A stretch of 64,000 nucleotides of DNA from Candidatus Rifleibacterium amylolyticum (GTDB lineage: Bacteria; Muiribacteriota; Ozemobacteria; Ozemobacterales; Ozemobacteraceae): positions 39,735-103,734 of the forward strand of contig JAACJG010000016.1 of NCBI GenBank assembly GCA_009917695.1, given 5' to 3'. How positions within the stretch are numbered: the first letter of the stretch is position 1; each line of letters starts with the position of its first letter. The notes under the pieces were generated by a model. It was given only the letters and a program-made list of their open reading frames with translations. It did no database searches and was not told the origin of the DNA. This document shows positions 26,812 through 42,440 of the stretch, piece by piece. Made by a program: the position numbers and the translations under genes.

Positions 26812-27507
26812 TTATCTGCCCAATTTACGGGCGAAAGCCTCGAGGATAAGTCGGTAGAAGCTTTCAAATCCGAACATGATGAGGCCTTCATGCAGCATGC
26901 TGTAAGCTGAAAGACCCGCTTCATTCTCGTTTTCGGTGAACATGCCCAGCAGAGTGTTGCGGTCGAGCGCCATGCTGGTAACCTTCACCGGAGCGCCTGG
27001 TGGCAAAACGGCAGCGGTAACGGTTTCAGCTGCAGTTTCATCGAAGCCTTCCCCGGAACAGATGTAGAACAGGTCGAGGGTTAGATCATGCTCAGGGACG
27101 GGCTCTTCGGCCTGAAGGCTGGCAGGCAGATAGCTTCCGATTGTTTTTAGCTGGCCAGGTGTGAGCAGAATCGCAGTAATGAGAGCATTGGCGAAATTGC
27201 TTTCGAGGTTGGTTCTGATGTCCTTCAGAAGCTTTCCAGCTGCCGGATTCTGCTTGATATAGCTTTCGGTAAGCTGCGCAGAGCCGAGAGCAAGAAGACA
27301 TGCTGTCATAGGATTGTCGGGATTGAGCGCGCAGAGCTTGGCTTTGCCCTGGGGGAGCATTTGCACTATTCCCTGGTCATGCAGCAGGTGAATGCGGTTG
27401 TAGGCAGTGCCGTAGGGAAGCTTGAGGCGGCGCGATAACTGATGAATTGACAGCACACCATCGGGGGTTTCCATAAATGCGCGGGTAATTTCAATGTTTG
27501 TTTGCAT
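26812..27507 (-). CDS. Winged-helix transcriptional regulator, probably from a leaderless mRNA
   Basis: A 231-residue protein whose first ~65 residues form a winged helix-turn-helix (VLSIHQLSRRLKLPYGTAYNRIHLLHDQGIV). The remainder is an unidentified helical/beta region. The likely start is the ATG at 27507. Only 6 nt separate it from a near-perfect -10 box, so the transcript should start at or next to the A of the ATG. An in-frame upstream ATG at 27534 lies within the promoter and is unlikely to be used. It may regulate itself and the downstream secreted protein. Confidence 0.68.
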   Translation of the reverse strand: MQTNIEITRAFMETPDGVLSIHQLSRRLKLPYGTAYNRIHLLHDQGIVQMLPQGKAKLCALNPDNPMTACLLALGSAQLTESYIKQNPAAGKLLKDIRTNLESNFANALITAILLTPGQLKTIGSYLPASLQAEEPVPEHDLTLDLFYICSGEGFDETAAETVTAAVLPPGAPVKVTSMALDRNTLLGMFTENENEAGLSAYSMLHEGLIMFGFESFYRLILEAFARKLGR

Positions 27508-27513
27508 GGCAGG

Positions 27514-27542
27514 ATTATACCAGTACTTAAACAAATTATCAA
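27514..27542 (-). promoter_or_regulatory. Near-consensus promoter giving a leaderless transcript
   Basis: On the minus strand TTGATA (27542-27537), a 17-bp spacer ending in TGG, and TATAAT (27519-27514) form an extended -10 promoter. The ATG at 27507 is 6 nt further on. Confidence 0.8.
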
Positions 27543-27718
27543 TTTATTGAGAGCCCGTTCTGTTGTCCCTGAACAAAAATGCAGAAATCGCAGTTGCAAA
27601 GCTCTGTCAGGTCTTTATTAGTGGTTTGCAGGTTAACTTGCCGGTGAAAATTGTATGTGTGCTTTCGGGTTTGTCTGCTGCGAAAGTACGATATACAAAA
27701 AAAAGTCATAACAAAAAG

Positions 27719-27747
27719 TTGACTCGCACTGGTATAGATGTTATAAT
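27719..27747 (+). promoter_or_regulatory. Strong promoter for rpoBC
   Basis: TTGACT (27719-27724), a 17-bp spacer and TATAAT (27742-27747). Transcription would begin near 27754, leaving an untranslated leader of about 224 nt before rpoB. Confidence 0.85.
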
Positions 27748-27753
27748 CCAAGA

Positions 27754-27977
27754 CCATTTCGCGAATGGGCACATTATTTGCTTAGTTTTCGGAGTAAAGC
27801 CGGCATTGTTAGCATTAACTGCAAAAAAAATATTACTGTCCGGAAAACTGGAAATCAAAAAAATTCTTTTTTACGTACGATCTGCGGGTGTTTCAGGCCG
27901 ATGACTGGAAGCCCGTTTTTTGTTGTCAACTTTTTAACTGTGCGCAAGCATGTAACTAATTTAAGGAGCAAGGCAGA
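27754..27977 (+). promoter_or_regulatory. Long 5' leader of rpoB, no gene recognised
   Basis: About 224 nt between the expected transcription start and the rpoB ATG. It is A-rich with several homopolymer runs and ends in TAAGGAGCAAGGCAG, which holds the ribosome-binding site. I see no rplJ-type binding leader, no intact terminator and no credible ORF. Its length leaves room for a regulatory RNA structure. Confidence 0.4.
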
Positions 27978-32072
<4,095 letters not shown>

Positions 32073-32113
32073 GCCCGATTCCGGTATAAGCATAAGGAAG
32101 GAGACATTTTAAC

Positions 32114-35100
32114 ATGTTAGATATGGACAAATTTGATGCTCTTCAGATAAGCATCGCTTCTCCCGAAAAGATCAGAGCCTGGTCATATGGAGAAGTCAAA
32201 AAACCCGAAACCATCAACTACCGAACGCACAAACCGGAACGCGACGGGCTCTTCTGCGAAAGAATTTTTGGTCCTCAAAAGGACTGGGAATGTTTCTGCG
32301 GAAAATACAAGAGCATTCGTTATCGCGGCATCATTTGTGAACGCTGTAATGTAGAAATAACCAAGGCCGCCGTTCGCCGTGAGCGAATGGGCCATATTCA
32401 GCTGGTAACCCCGGTTGGCCACATCTGGTATTCAAAGGGCAGCCCGAATTACATCGCCCTTCTACTCGATATCTCAGCCAGAGATCTCGAAAAGGTCCTT
32501 TATTTCCAGAGTTATATCGTTATCGATCCAGGTAACCTGCCGCTTTCGAAAAAGCAGCTGCTGCCAGAAGAAGGCACCGCAGGCGAAATGGGTTATCGCG
32601 AACTGCGCGAAAAATACGGTGACATGTTCACCGCCAAAATGGGCGCCGAGGCGATCAAAGAACTGCTGGCCGAAATCGACCTGCAGAAACTTGAAAAGGA
32701 ACTGGCTGAACAGCTCAAGACCTCTACCGGCACCAAGAGAACGCATCTTCTCAAGCGCATGGAACTGGTCAAAATGTTCGCCCGCTCCATCAGCCGCCCG
32801 GAATGGATGATTCTCGACGTAATACCAGTCATTCCGCCCGATCTGCGCCCGATGGTTCAGCTCGACGGTGGCCGCTTTGCTACCTCTGACCTCAATGATC
32901 TCTATCGCAGAGTCATCAACCGCAACAACCGTCTGAAAAGACTTATCAAACTGCAGGCTCCCGATATCATCATCAAGAACGAAAAGCGTATGCTGCAGGA
33001 AGCAGTCAATGCGCTGATCGATAACGGTCGCCGCGGCAAGCTGGTTACCGGCCCGAATAATCGCCCGCTCAAGTCACTCACTGACATGCTCAAGGGTAAG
33101 CAGGGTCGCTTCCGCCAGAATTTGCTTGGTAAGCGCGTTGACTATTCAGGCCGCTCGGTCATCGTAGTTGGCCCGACTCTCAAACTGCACCAGGCCGGTC
33201 TGCCCAAGAAAATGGCTCTGGAACTGTTCAAGCCGTTCGTCATGAACCGCCTGCAGCAGGTCAATCTGGCTGCCAACATCAAGAGCGCCAAGAAGATGAT
33301 CGAACGCGAACGCAACGAAGTCTGGGACGTTCTCGAAGAAGTCATCAAGCACCACCCGATTCTGCTTAACCGCGCACCAACTCTGCACCGCCTCGGTATT
33401 CAGGCTTTTGAGCCGGTTCTTATCGAAGGCAAGGCCATTCAGATTCATCCTCTCGTCTGCGCGGCTTACAACGCCGACTTCGACGGTGACCAGATGGCCG
33501 TACACGTGCCGTTGATGCTTGACGCTCAGGTTGAAGCCAGAATGCTGATGCTCTCGAGCAACAACATTCTCAAACCAGCTGACGGTCTGCCGATATCGGC
33601 GCCCAGCCAGGATATGACCATCGGTCTGTTCTATCTGACCATCGAAAAGCCGGAAGGAGCAGGTTATCCGACTACCGAGATCAAGCTCAGTAAGGGCACA
33701 ACCTGGGAAAAGCTGCTTCTCGATGAAGGCCGTCCCTATAACTTCAAGCTGGCTGAAGAACTGTCTGAGAAGCTGCTCGCCGGAACAGTTTTTGATTCAA
33801 ACGAAACCGTAGAATTGCTTAAGAAGGCCAAGGTAGACAAGATTACCGTCTATCGTGCGCCGATATTCCAGAGCGCTTCAGAAGCTGTTAACGCCTATGA
33901 AAACGGAAAGTTCAACCTGTTGTGGCCTGTTTATCTTAAGAAAGCAGACATCAGCAAGGTTAAGGACGCCGATAAAAACGCGCCGGTACGTGAGCAGTAT
34001 ATGCGCACTACTATTGGCCGTGTCATTTTCAATGACAATCTGCCGGCAGATTTCCCATATCAGAACATTCAGATCAAGAAGGGCAACGTTTCTACTCTGA
34101 TCAAGCGCATGTTTAACGAATACTCACTGACCGTCGTCGGTGAAGTTCTTGACAAACTCAAGACTCTGGGCTTCAAATTTGCCACCGTAAGCGGTTTGAC
34201 CATCTCTATCGTAGATATGATCGATCCGCCGAAAAAGAGAGAAATTCTCGAGCAGGCTGACAAGAAGGTATTCAAGATTCGCGAGCGCTGGACCAAGGGT
34301 GAAATTACCCGCGATGAACGCAAACAGGGTGAAGTTGACGTCTGGACCAAAGCAACCGAAGACGTTACCGACGATCTGTTACAGAAGTTCGAATCAACTG
34401 CTCACCTTGGTGAATTCAACCCTGTTTACATGATGGCGTTCTCAGGAGCCCGCGGTAACATGCAGCAGATCCGTCAGCTGGCAGCAATGCGCGGTCTCAT
34501 GTCGAATCCACGCGGCGACATTCTTGCCTTCCCGATTAAATCCAACTTCCGCGAAGGTCTGAACCAGTCTGAATACTTCATCTCAACCTACGGCGCGAGA
34601 AAAGGTCTGGTTGACACCGCTCTGCGCACCGCCGACTCAGGTTACCTGACCCGCCGTCTCGTCGATGTCGCTCAGGATGTAGTTATTACTATTCCTGACT
34701 GTGGTACCGAGCTGGGTGTCGAAGTATCACCGATTCGCCAGAACAGAACTTCTAACAACATCATGATCGATGATATCGTCGTGCCGATACGTTACCGCAT
34801 CGCCGGCCGCGTTCTGGCTAAAGCCATCACGCACCCGGTCAACGGTGAAATTCTTGACATCGAACACGAGGGCAGGAAGATCAAGCTCACAGCTGGTCTG
34901 TACTGCACCGACGATATTGCAGCTGAAATTGAAAACCGCTGCGAATTCCCGATTCCGATCGATGAAGTTAAGCTTGAAATGATCTGCGCTGAGCAGATCA
35001 TTGATCCGAAAACCAACCGCATTATCGTCAGACCCGATCGGCCGATCAATGATTATGTGCTCGATCGTATCCGCGATTCAGGTTTCCCGGAACTGAAGAT

Positions 35101-38100
35101 CCGCAGCCGCATCATCATGCGCTCACCGCTGACCTGCCGATCCAAGGTCGGGATCTGCCAGTGCTGCTATGGTGCTGACCTTGCCACCGGTAATGTCGTC
35201 GATATCGGCGAAGCCGTTGGTATTATCGCCGCTCAGTCGATCGGTGAGCCTGGAACTCAGTTGACAATGAGAACTTTCCACCTTGGTGGTGTAGCTCTGG
35301 CTCAGCGCTCATACATCAAGTCTCGCAGTGCCGGTACAGCACGCTTTGACTCACTCAGACTGGCCAAGATTTCCGATCGCTCAAAGTTTGAAATTGGTTC
35401 AGGCACTGAAACCTTTGACAAGAGCGAATTCGGTTCAAGCATCAAGACCGTTGTCGTCGGTGGTCACCTGATCATTGAAGGCAAGAATAACCGCAAAGAT
35501 CGCCTCCATATTCCGGTTGGCTCAGAAATGCGCGTTGAGCCGGGTGAAAAAGTCACTCCGGGCAAAGCCGTCGCAGAGTATAACCCGAACAATATCGTAA
35601 CCGGTTACACCGGTGAAGTAATCTTTGAAGGCATTGAACAGAAGGACGGCATGGTCGTTTCTGAAGCTGGTATCATCAGAATCCTGACCCAGGATTTCGA
35701 CCCGGTCACCAAAGACTTCATCATCGAAGATTATAAGATCCCGCAGGGCGCGACTCTCAGAGTCGAAGACAACGAAATCATTCACGCCGGCAACCTGCTC
35801 GCCGAAATCTCGGCGCAGTCTCACGCTGCCATTGCGCGCATGGATGGTATTGCCAGATTCGAAAACATTCGCGTCAAGAACAAACAGGTCATCAGTGACA
35901 ATGGTATGGTCTTCATCTTCCCGGTTGGCGAAAAGCATGGCGAACGCAAAGAATACAGCCTGCCCAAAGGTGTCAAGGAAGCTAAAGAAGCTGCCATAAA
36001 GAATTCTGGCATGATTCTCAATGTGAAGAACGGCGATGAAGTGTTCCCGAACCAGAAACTTCTTTCGGTAATCTCTGAAGTTGATGGCACTGTTTCTCTC
36101 ACCGCTGGCGGCACCAAGATTTCAGTATCGAAAGAAGCTGAAGAAGAATACGAATTCAAGGGTGAAATGGCTGCAGCTATCGATGAACAGAATAAGATGC
36201 TTTCTCTTATCGCACCGATATCCGGTCTGGTAAGAGTAATCAACGAAAAGAGCGCCGCCAATAAGACGCTTGACCGCAAACGCGTTATCGTTAAAAACGA
36301 GATCGAATATCCGGTTCCGCGTGGCGTCATTCTGCGCCCCAAAGAAAACTGCAAGATTCCGAACGGTGGCGATGTTGCCGAAAACGGCGAACTGACTACC
36401 AAGTTGTTCATTCAGGCCGAGATCGATGGCGTCATCGAAATTACCAAGATCAGCTCTGAAACCCGCATCCATCTGATCAGTGATGATATCGAGCTTATCA
36501 AATATGCTACTCTGGCTCGTGCTGCTGTGAACCGTGAAACCGATGAAGTTATCGCCGAAAGCGGCAGCGAAATTGACGACGATCTGTTTGCTATTATCGA
36601 TGAGAACCGTGCTGCTGTGCGCGAAGTTTACATCGTAAAAGGCGAGCAGAAAGCCGTTAACATCATCGGCGAAGACGACATGAAGGTTCAGTATCCGGTT
36701 CCGCGTGGTGCGACCATCAATGTCGAAGACGGTCAGGTAGTCAAGGCTGGCGACAAGCTGGTAAGTGACATCGAACCCATGACCAGCGAAATTTCTGGCA
36801 AGGTTAACTACATCTATGGCTATAACAAGATCATCTGCGAAGAAATTATCGAAAAGGTGCTTGTATACAGCGGCGTAGAATTCAGCTATCCGGCTTCCCT
36901 CAGCCTCAAGTTCCCCCCGACGGTAGTAAAAGATGGCGAACTGACAGTAACTCCGATACCTTTCGAAACCTACACTCAGGTTGAAGATAGTGACGGAGCC
37001 GGCATTAGAATCTGCCAGAGAGTTCTGCACGAGAAGAAATACGCGATTACCAAAGAAATGGTCGCCAGTGGTGCGCTTGTCGTCGCTGACGGTCAGGAGG
37101 TCAAAGAAGGCCAGGTTATCGCGGTTCTCAAGGCAGCGAATAAGGGCGTCGTTCTGCTTGACCACGATTCTTCAAAAGAAGGCAAAGTCAAGAGCACTAT
37201 CAAGAGCATCATTGTTCAGCCGGGCGAATCGCATCAGATTCTCGATGGCGCCGAGCTCAGAATCGAAGATGGCGCCAAGGTCAAGAAGGGTGAGATTCTT
37301 GCCAAGTGGGGCGCTTCAGCCAGAAAAACCACCGACATCATTCAGGGTCTGCCGCGCGTTGCCGAATTGTTCGAAGTGCGCCGGCCCAAGAAAGAGGCGG
37401 TTATTGCAGAAGAATCCGGTATCGTGCATGTTGCCGGCAATACTGTGACCATTCAGGATTACAAGACGGGTATTGAAAAACCTGTTCGCCTGGCATTCGG
37501 CGCTTCTGGTCTCGTCGTTCACGATGGTGAATACGTAGAAGCCGGTGACGTGCTCACCGACGGCAAGGTATTCTCGAAGAAGCTGGTCAAGGTTGTCGGT
37601 CTGCCGATCGTTCGCCGCTATCTGATGGATGAAATCCAGCGCGTTTATCGCGATCAGGGCGTCAGCATCAACGACAAGCACATCGAAATCATCGTGCGCC
37701 AGATGCTGCGCAAGGTTGTTATCACTGAATCCGGCGATTCAGAATTCCTGCAGAACGAGTCAGTTCATGTAAGACGCTTTGAAGAGCGCGTTAACAAGCT
37801 GATCGAAAAGGGTAAGCGCCCGCCGGCAGGTGTTCCGATGATCCAGGGTATTACCAAGGCTTCTTTGACGACAGACAGCTTCATATCTGCCGCTTCGTTC
37901 CAGGAAACCACCCGTGTTCTGACCAAGGCTGCCATCAAGTCCAAGGTCGACTATCTCAAGGGTCTGAAAGAGAATCTGATCATCGGTAAGCTGATTCCAG
38001 CAGGAACCGGTCTGTCGGTAACCAGAAACATCAACTTCAAGAACCTGCCGATCGAAGTCGAACCAGTCAGCAGCGACGAAACTGCCGAACTTTTCCAGAA

Positions 38101-38179
38101 TCCGGCCGACAATGGCGAATCTGAAAAACTCGACGAACTCGAAAAGGAACTTTTCCTCGAAGCTCCAGAAAAAAAATAA
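32114..38179 (+). CDS. rpoC: RNA polymerase beta' subunit with giant trigger-loop insertion
   Basis: A 2021-residue subunit, against 1407 in E. coli. The zinc motif [19 protein letters not shown] is at the N-terminus. The catalytic [12 protein letters not shown] is intact, and the second zinc site includes [11 protein letters not shown]. The trigger loop begins with [13 protein letters not shown] (M1052, H1056) and resumes at [13 protein letters not shown] (D1741), so about 680 residues lie where E. coli has the 188-residue SI3. The insertion contains about eight or nine repeats of the sandwich-barrel hybrid motif type, each with a 'P-x-G ... V-x-x-G-x-x-V-x-x-G' pattern. GGAAGGAGA precedes the ATG. 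A terminator follows. Confidence 0.97.
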   Translation: MLDMDKFDALQISIASPEKIRAWSYGEVKKPETINYRTHKPERDGLFCERIFGPQKDWECFCGKYKSIRYRGIICERCNVEITKAAVRRERMGHIQLVTPVGHIWYSKGSPNYIALLLDISARDLEKVLYFQSYIVIDPGNLPLSKKQLLPEEGTAGEMGYRELREKYGDMFTAKMGAEAIKELLAEIDLQKLEKELAEQLKTSTGTKRTHLLKRMELVKMFARSISRPEWMILDVIPVIPPDLRPMVQLDGGRFATSDLNDLYRRVINRNNRLKRLIKLQAPDIIIKNEKRMLQEAVNALIDNGRRGKLVTGPNNRPLKSLTDMLKGKQGRFRQNLLGKRVDYSGRSVIVVGPTLKLHQAGLPKKMALELFKPFVMNRLQQVNLAANIKSAKKMIERERNEVWDVLEEVIKHHPILLNRAPTLHRLGIQAFEPVLIEGKAIQIHPLVCAAYNADFDGDQMAVHVPLMLDAQVEARMLMLSSNNILKPADGLPISAPSQDMTIGLFYLTIEKPEGAGYPTTEIKLSKGTTWEKLLLDEGRPYNFKLAEELSEKLLAGTVFDSNETVELLKKAKVDKITVYRAPIFQSASEAVNAYENGKFNLLWPVYLKKADISKVKDADKNAPVREQYMRTTIGRVIFNDNLPADFPYQNIQIKKGNVSTLIKRMFNEYSLTVVGEVLDKLKTLGFKFATVSGLTISIVDMIDPPKKREILEQADKKVFKIRERWTKGEITRDERKQGEVDVWTKATEDVTDDLLQKFESTAHLGEFNPVYMMAFSGARGNMQQIRQLAAMRGLMSNPRGDILAFPIKSNFREGLNQSEYFISTYGARKGLVDTALRTADSGYLTRRLVDVAQDVVITIPDCGTELGVEVSPIRQNRTSNNIMIDDIVVPIRYRIAGRVLAKAITHPVNGEILDIEHEGRKIKLTAGLYCTDDIAAEIENRCEFPIPIDEVKLEMICAEQIIDPKTNRIIVRPDRPINDYVLDRIRDSGFPELKIRSRIIMRSPLTCRSKVGICQCCYGADLATGNVVDIGEAVGIIAAQSIGEPGTQLTMRTFHLGGVALAQRSYIKSRSAGTARFDSLRLAKISDRSKFEIGSGTETFDKSEFGSSIKTVVVGGHLIIEGKNNRKDRLHIPVGSEMRVEPGEKVTPGKAVAEYNPNNIVTGYTGEVIFEGIEQKDGMVVSEAGIIRILTQDFDPVTKDFIIEDYKIPQGATLRVEDNEIIHAGNLLAEISAQSHAAIARMDGIARFENIRVKNKQVISDNGMVFIFPVGEKHGERKEYSLPKGVKEAKEAAIKNSGMILNVKNGDEVFPNQKLLSVISEVDGTVSLTAGGTKISVSKEAEEEYEFKGEMAAAIDEQNKMLSLIAPISGLVRVINEKSAANKTLDRKRVIVKNEIEYPVPRGVILRPKENCKIPNGGDVAENGELTTKLFIQAEIDGVIEITKISSETRIHLISDDIELIKYATLARAAVNRETDEVIAESGSEIDDDLFAIIDENRAAVREVYIVKGEQKAVNIIGEDDMKVQYPVPRGATINVEDGQVVKAGDKLVSDIEPMTSEISGKVNYIYGYNKIICEEIIEKVLVYSGVEFSYPASLSLKFPPTVVKDGELTVTPIPFETYTQVEDSDGAGIRICQRVLHEKKYAITKEMVASGALVVADGQEVKEGQVIAVLKAANKGVVLLDHDSSKEGKVKSTIKSIIVQPGESHQILDGAELRIEDGAKVKKGEILAKWGASARKTTDIIQGLPRVAELFEVRRPKKEAVIAEESGIVHVAGNTVTIQDYKTGIEKPVRLAFGASGLVVHDGEYVEAGDVLTDGKVFSKKLVKVVGLPIVRRYLMDEIQRVYRDQGVSINDKHIEIIVRQMLRKVVITESGDSEFLQNESVHVRRFEERVNKLIEKGKRPPAGVPMIQGITKASLTTDSFISAASFQETTRVLTKAAIKSKVDYLKGLKENLIIGKLIPAGTGLSVTRNINFKNLPIEVEPVSSDETAELFQNPADNGESEKLDELEKELFLEAPEKK

Positions 38180-38197
38180 TCTGAGCTTTCGCAATAG

Positions 38198-38261
38198 CAC
38201 AAAAGCCGCTCCGGAAACGGGGCGGCTTTTGTGTACACCGGCGGTTTTTTCATTCCGCCGG
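38198..38261 (+). terminator. Double hairpin terminator after rpoC
   Basis: CACAAAAGCCGC (38198-38209) pairs with GCGGCTTTTGTG (38222-38233). A second stem CCGGCGG / CCGCCGG follows with six T in its loop (38238-38261). Confidence 0.85.
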
Positions 38262-38283
38262 CGATTCAGACGCAAAAAGGCTG

Positions 38284-38312
38284 TTGACAAGGTTGTTAAC
38301 ATGTGATAAGAT
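38284..38312 (+). promoter_or_regulatory. Strong promoter for the str-S10-spc-alpha gene block
   Basis: A perfect TTGACA (38284-38289), a 17-bp spacer and TAAGAT (38307-38312), about 73 nt before the rpsL start. No other convincing promoter or terminator appears before the end of rplQ, so this may drive most of the ribosomal genes. Confidence 0.85.
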
Positions 38313-38385
38313 CAAATTCCACCTCTCTGCATCAGGTGGGGATTTTGCAGTTTGTAAAATCAATTTCGTAAAGGAAGGTGTTGTC

Positions 38386-38760
38386 GTGCCTACTATTAAT
38401 CAATTAATCAGAAAGGCCAGACAGGCGGTTAAGTACAAATCCAACTCGCCGGCGCTTGATAGCTGCCCGCAGAGACGCGGAGTATGTACTGTAGTTAAAA
38501 CCACTACACCGAAGAAACCGAACTCGGCTCTTCGCAAAATCGCCCGTATCAGGCTGACTAACAAGATTGAGGTAACCGCCTACATTCCCGGCATCGGTCA
38601 TAATCTGCAGGAACATTCAGTTGTAATGATCCGCGGCGGCCGCGTCAAGGATTTGCCCGGCGTTCGTTACCACATCATCCGCGGAGCACTGGATTGCGCT
38701 GGCGTAGCCAACCGCATGCAGTCTCGCTCTAAGTATGGTGCCAAACGGCCCAAGAAATAA
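38386..38760 (+). CDS. rpsL: 30S ribosomal protein S12
   Basis: A 124-residue decoding-centre protein. I start it at the GTG at 38386 ([13 protein letters not shown]) because AAGGAAGG lies just before it; the open frame further upstream contains the promoter. The [13 protein letters not shown] loop and [13 protein letters not shown] are unaltered at the known streptomycin-resistance lysines, and the Asp methylthiolated by RimO in other bacteria is present. Confidence 0.97.
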   Translation: MPTINQLIRKARQAVKYKSNSPALDSCPQRRGVCTVVKTTTPKKPNSALRKIARIRLTNKIEVTAYIPGIGHNLQEHSVVMIRGGRVKDLPGVRYHIIRGALDCAGVANRMQSRSKYGAKRPKK

Positions 38761-38773
38761 GGAGATTTAATTC

Positions 38774-39247
38774 ATGCCACGACGTGGTCACGTATCGAAA
38801 AGAGAATTGACTCCTGATTCAGTTTACAACTCAAAGCTGGTCACCCGTTTCATCAATAACCTGATGGAATGTGGCAAAAAGAGCATCGGCAGCCGCATTT
38901 TCTATGATGCGATTGAAATGCTGGCCAAGAAAAGAAAAGACGACAATGCGCTCGAACTTTTCAAAAAGGTTGTAGACAGCGCCAAGCCGATCGTTGAAGT
39001 TCGCAGCAAACGTGTTGGTGGTGCTAACTATCAGGTTCCGATCGAAGTTAAAGCCGATCGCGCAGTAGCTCTGGCTTTCCGCTGGATCCTCAAACATTCA
39101 CGTGCCAGAAAAGAAAAATCAATGGCTGACCGTCTGTCAGGAGAATTTGACGATATTCTCAACAACACCGGCGCAACCATGAAGAAGCGCGACGAAGTTC
39201 ACAGAATGGCTGATGCCAACAAGGCATTTGCACACTTCCGGGTTTGA
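38774..39247 (+). CDS. rpsG: 30S ribosomal protein S7
   Basis: A 157-residue protein that organises the 30S head and contacts E-site tRNA. It starts MPRRGHVSKRELTPDSVYNS and carries the conserved VGGANYQVPIEV beta-hairpin. Length is normal. It begins 13 nt after rpsL, and GGAGATTT provides the ribosome-binding site. Confidence 0.97.
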   Translation: MPRRGHVSKRELTPDSVYNSKLVTRFINNLMECGKKSIGSRIFYDAIEMLAKKRKDDNALELFKKVVDSAKPIVEVRSKRVGGANYQVPIEVKADRAVALAFRWILKHSRARKEKSMADRLSGEFDDILNNTGATMKKRDEVHRMADANKAFAHFRV

Positions 39248-39290
39248 TGAATTTTTGTGTATAATCGTTTGCACTGAAGGAATCCAATAA

Positions 39291-41417
39291 ATGACGACTC
39301 TCGAGACAATCAGTAAAATCAGAAACATCGGAATCGTGGCTCATATCGATGCAGGTAAGACCACGACCACCGAGCGCATTCTGTATTACACTGGTAAAGC
39401 CTACAAAATGGGCGAAGTCCACGAGGGAACCGCAGTCATGGACTGGATGGTCCAGGAGCAGGAGCGTGGTATCACAATCACCAGCGCGGCAACAAAATGC
39501 CATTGGCGGGATTGTGACATCAACATTATAGACACGCCCGGGCACGTGGATTTTACTGCCGAAGTCGAACGCTCATTGCGAGTATTAGACGGCGCAGTAG
39601 TTGTTTTTTGTGCGGTTGCAGGTGTTCAGCCACAGTCAGAAACTGTCTGGCGCCAGGCCAATCGCTACAAGGTTCCCAGGGTTGCTTTCGTCAACAAAAT
39701 GGACAGAACCGGAGCAAGTTTTGACCGCGTCGTGCAGCAGATCGCCGATCGACTTGGCTCAAAGCCCCTGCCAATAGTTCTTCCGGTTGGCGCCGAAGAT
39801 AGTTTTGTCGGTCATATCGACCTGTTCACTATGCAGGAACACGTCTGGGACGAAGAATCCCAGAAGAAACTCGGTGCCGAATTCAAGACTGTCGATGTTC
39901 CGGTCGAGTATCTCGAAAAGGCGAAAGCCGCTCGGGACGCCATGATCGAAACTCTTTCGGCTTACAATGACGAAATCCTTGAGCTCTACCTTGAAGAAAA
40001 AGAGATTTCTCTCGAACTTCTACAGAAAACTCTCCGTCAGGCTACTATCGACAATAAGGTGGTGCCGGTGCTCTGTGGTTCAAGTCTGCGCAACAAGGGT
40101 GTCCAGGATCTCCTCGACGCCGTTACCTGGTATCTTCCTTCGCCGCTCGATATTCCGCCGACCGTGGCCTATATGCCCGAGACCCACGAAGAAGTGGCAA
40201 TCAAGGCTGACCCGGCAGGTGAATTCGCGGCCCTTGTCTTCAAGATTGCAACCGATACGCACGTTGGTAAGCTCGCTTACCTGCGAATTTATTCCGGAAG
40301 CATTGAATCAGGCAAAGTGGTTTATAACATGACCCGCGAGGGTCGCAAGGAACGAATCGGCAGACTGCTGCAGATGCACGCCAATCAGCGCCAGGACATT
40401 CCCGTCGCTGCCGCCGGCGATATCGTAGCCGCTGTTGGTCTCAAGAACATCGGTACCGGTGATACTCTCACCTGTTCAACCGGTCGTCCGACCCTTGAAA
40501 AGATCACTTTCCCCGAAACAGTAATTTCTGTTGCCATTGAACCGAAAACTCAGGGCGATCTCTCCAAGCTGACTGAAGTTCTCGAAGCGCTGATGAACGA
40601 AGACCCGACATTCAAAGCCAAGATCGATTCTGAAACTGGCGAAACCCTTATTTCAGGCATGGGCGAGCTGCATCTTGAAGTTATCGTTGATCGCATAATT
40701 CGCGAATTCAACGTTAAAGCTTCAGTTGGCAAGCCGCAGGTAGCTTATAAAGAGGGAATCACCGCTGCTGGCCGTGGCGAAAGCACCTACGAAAAGCAGA
40801 TCGGTGGCAAGAACCAGTTCGCACATGTTTCGCTTGCGGTTGAATCACTCGAAAGAGGGCAGGGGTTCAAGTTTATCAACAAGCTGCCGGAAGGTAGTCT
40901 GCCGAAGCCATTTCTGGCGGCTATTGAAAAAGGTTGCCAGGACTCCATGAATGATGGTATCCTAGCAGGCTTCCCGGTGGTAGATGTGCTGGTACGACTT
41001 GATGGCGCAACGTTTCGCGAAGGCGAAAGCAACGATATCGCTTTCAAAATCGCTACATACGAAGCCATGAAGCTGGCCATGCGTAATGCCAGACCGGTTC
41101 TTCTTGAGCCTTTCATGAAGGTTGAAATTGAGACTCCCGAAAGTTATGTCGGCGATATAATTGGTAACATGAATTCACGGCGCGGTAAGGTAATCAACAT
41201 GGAAATGCGCGAAGATGTCAGAGTAATTGACTGTCATGCTCCGCTTTCCGACATGTTCGGCTATTCAACCCAGCTGCGATCACTCTCGCAGGGGCGCGCC
41301 ACCTTCACCATGGAGCTGTTGCACTATGATGAAGTTCCTAAATCGGTAACTGAACGTATACTTGGCGTGTCTGGTTACAGCCAGCCGCCGCAGCAAATGA
41401 CAGCGGGCGATAACTGA
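39291..41417 (+). CDS. fusA: Elongation factor G
   Basis: A 708-residue translational GTPase that drives ribosome translocation. G1 is [13 protein letters not shown], switch II is DTPGHVDFT and G4 is NKMD; EF-G domains II-V follow in full length. It sits third in the str operon. In most bacteria tuf comes next, but here rpsJ follows after 45 nt. CTGAAGGAATCC precedes the ATG. Confidence 0.97.
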   Translation: MTTLETISKIRNIGIVAHIDAGKTTTTERILYYTGKAYKMGEVHEGTAVMDWMVQEQERGITITSAATKCHWRDCDINIIDTPGHVDFTAEVERSLRVLDGAVVVFCAVAGVQPQSETVWRQANRYKVPRVAFVNKMDRTGASFDRVVQQIADRLGSKPLPIVLPVGAEDSFVGHIDLFTMQEHVWDEESQKKLGAEFKTVDVPVEYLEKAKAARDAMIETLSAYNDEILELYLEEKEISLELLQKTLRQATIDNKVVPVLCGSSLRNKGVQDLLDAVTWYLPSPLDIPPTVAYMPETHEEVAIKADPAGEFAALVFKIATDTHVGKLAYLRIYSGSIESGKVVYNMTREGRKERIGRLLQMHANQRQDIPVAAAGDIVAAVGLKNIGTGDTLTCSTGRPTLEKITFPETVISVAIEPKTQGDLSKLTEVLEALMNEDPTFKAKIDSETGETLISGMGELHLEVIVDRIIREFNVKASVGKPQVAYKEGITAAGRGESTYEKQIGGKNQFAHVSLAVESLERGQGFKFINKLPEGSLPKPFLAAIEKGCQDSMNDGILAGFPVVDVLVRLDGATFREGESNDIAFKIATYEAMKLAMRNARPVLLEPFMKVEIETPESYVGDIIGNMNSRRGKVINMEMREDVRVIDCHAPLSDMFGYSTQLRSLSQGRATFTMELLHYDEVPKSVTERILGVSGYSQPPQQMTAGDN

Positions 41418-41462
41418 TCGTCGCGGTCAATTTCTTACCAAGATCCAGAAAAGGAGTTTGTA

Positions 41463-41774
41463 ATGGCTAAGCAGAAGATGCGGTTGTCTCTGAAGGCTTT
41501 TGATCATCGTCTTCTCGACCAGTCAGTGGCCAGAATCTGTGACACCGTAAAACGTACTGGAACCAAAATTTCCGGCCCGATCCCGATGCCGACCGAGCTG
41601 AGAAAATATACGGTTCTGCGCTCTCCCTTCGTTAACAAGGATGCACGCGAACAGTTCGAAATGAGAATTCACAAACGCAACATCGATTTGTACAACCCGT
41701 CAAGTCAGACCGTTGATTCTCTGATGAACATGGACCTTCCCTCCGGCGTCAACATCGAAATCAAGATGTTGTAA
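41463..41774 (+). CDS. rpsJ: 30S ribosomal protein S10
   Basis: A 103-residue 30S head protein, which in other bacteria also acts as the NusE antitermination factor. It has the typical [16 protein letters not shown] start and [11 protein letters not shown] loop. It is the first gene of the S10 operon and directly follows fusA. AAGGAGTTTGTA carries the ribosome-binding site. Confidence 0.97.
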   Translation: MAKQKMRLSLKAFDHRLLDQSVARICDTVKRTGTKISGPIPMPTELRKYTVLRSPFVNKDAREQFEMRIHKRNIDLYNPSSQTVDSLMNMDLPSGVNIEIKML

Positions 41775-41801
41775 GCGGAAGGAAATCAGGAGGAAATTAT
41801 A

Positions 41802-42425
41802 ATGGGCGTTAAGGCAATATTGGGTACCAAAGTTGGTATGACCCAGATTTTTACAGACGATGGCAACGTGGTTCCTGTAACCGTTATCAGCGCAGGTCCC
41901 TGCACTATCATCCGCAAGGGTGACAGCAGCGTACAGGTCGGATATCGCGAAATCAGACCCGAAGCAGTTAAGAGACTGCTCAACAAGCCTCTGCGCATGA
42001 GCTTTGAAAAAGCCGGTGTTAAACCGTTCCGTTTTGTAAGAAGCTTGCCCGCTGACGAACTTGAAGGCATTGAGCCGAATACCGAAATCAATGTTTCAAT
42101 GTTTAAAGAAGGTGACCAGGTAAGTGTCACTGGAACCAGCAAGGGTAAAGGTTTTTCCGGCGCTATGGAACGTCATAACTTCAATGGCCAGCAGACAACG
42201 CATGGTCAGTCTGACAGAGCACGCGCGACCGGTTCCATGGGTTCTGGTACTAACGCAGCTCGCACCTGGAAAGGTAAAAAGCTGCCTGGTCAGATGGGAA
42301 ATGTTCGCAAGACCGTCAAAGGTCTGAAGATCGTTAAGGTTGACGAGCAGAAAAATCTTCTGCTGGTGAAGGGTTCCATCCCTGGAGCCGCGAACGGTCT
42401 GGTTATTATCAGGCGTCAGGCTTAA
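41802..42425 (+). CDS. rplC: 50S ribosomal protein L3
   Basis: A 207-residue protein with a globular domain and the long loop that reaches the peptidyl-transferase region. Family features include GTKVGMTQIF at the start and GTSKGKGFSGAMERHNF in the loop. The Gln of the HNFNGQQTTHG stretch, methylated by PrmB in E. coli, is present. GGAGGAAATT precedes the ATG. Confidence 0.97.
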   Translation: MGVKAILGTKVGMTQIFTDDGNVVPVTVISAGPCTIIRKGDSSVQVGYREIRPEAVKRLLNKPLRMSFEKAGVKPFRFVRSLPADELEGIEPNTEINVSMFKEGDQVSVTGTSKGKGFSGAMERHNFNGQQTTHGQSDRARATGSMGSGTNAARTWKGKKLPGQMGNVRKTVKGLKIVKVDEQKNLLLVKGSIPGAANGLVIIRRQA

Positions 42426-42440
42426 GGAACGGAGGAAATC

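Noticed and set aside
27563..27904. A 113-residue open frame before rpoB
   Set aside because: It runs across the rpoBC promoter, has no ribosome-binding site and reads as low-complexity sequence.
38284..38385. Upstream extension of rpsL from the ATG-like start at 38284
   Set aside because: It would translate the promoter; the GTG at 38386 has a good Shine-Dalgarno site and gives the normal S12 N-terminus.
39237..39265. TATAAT before fusA as a promoter
   Set aside because: The -10 is perfect but no reasonable -35 or extended -10 accompanies it, so it is probably chance.
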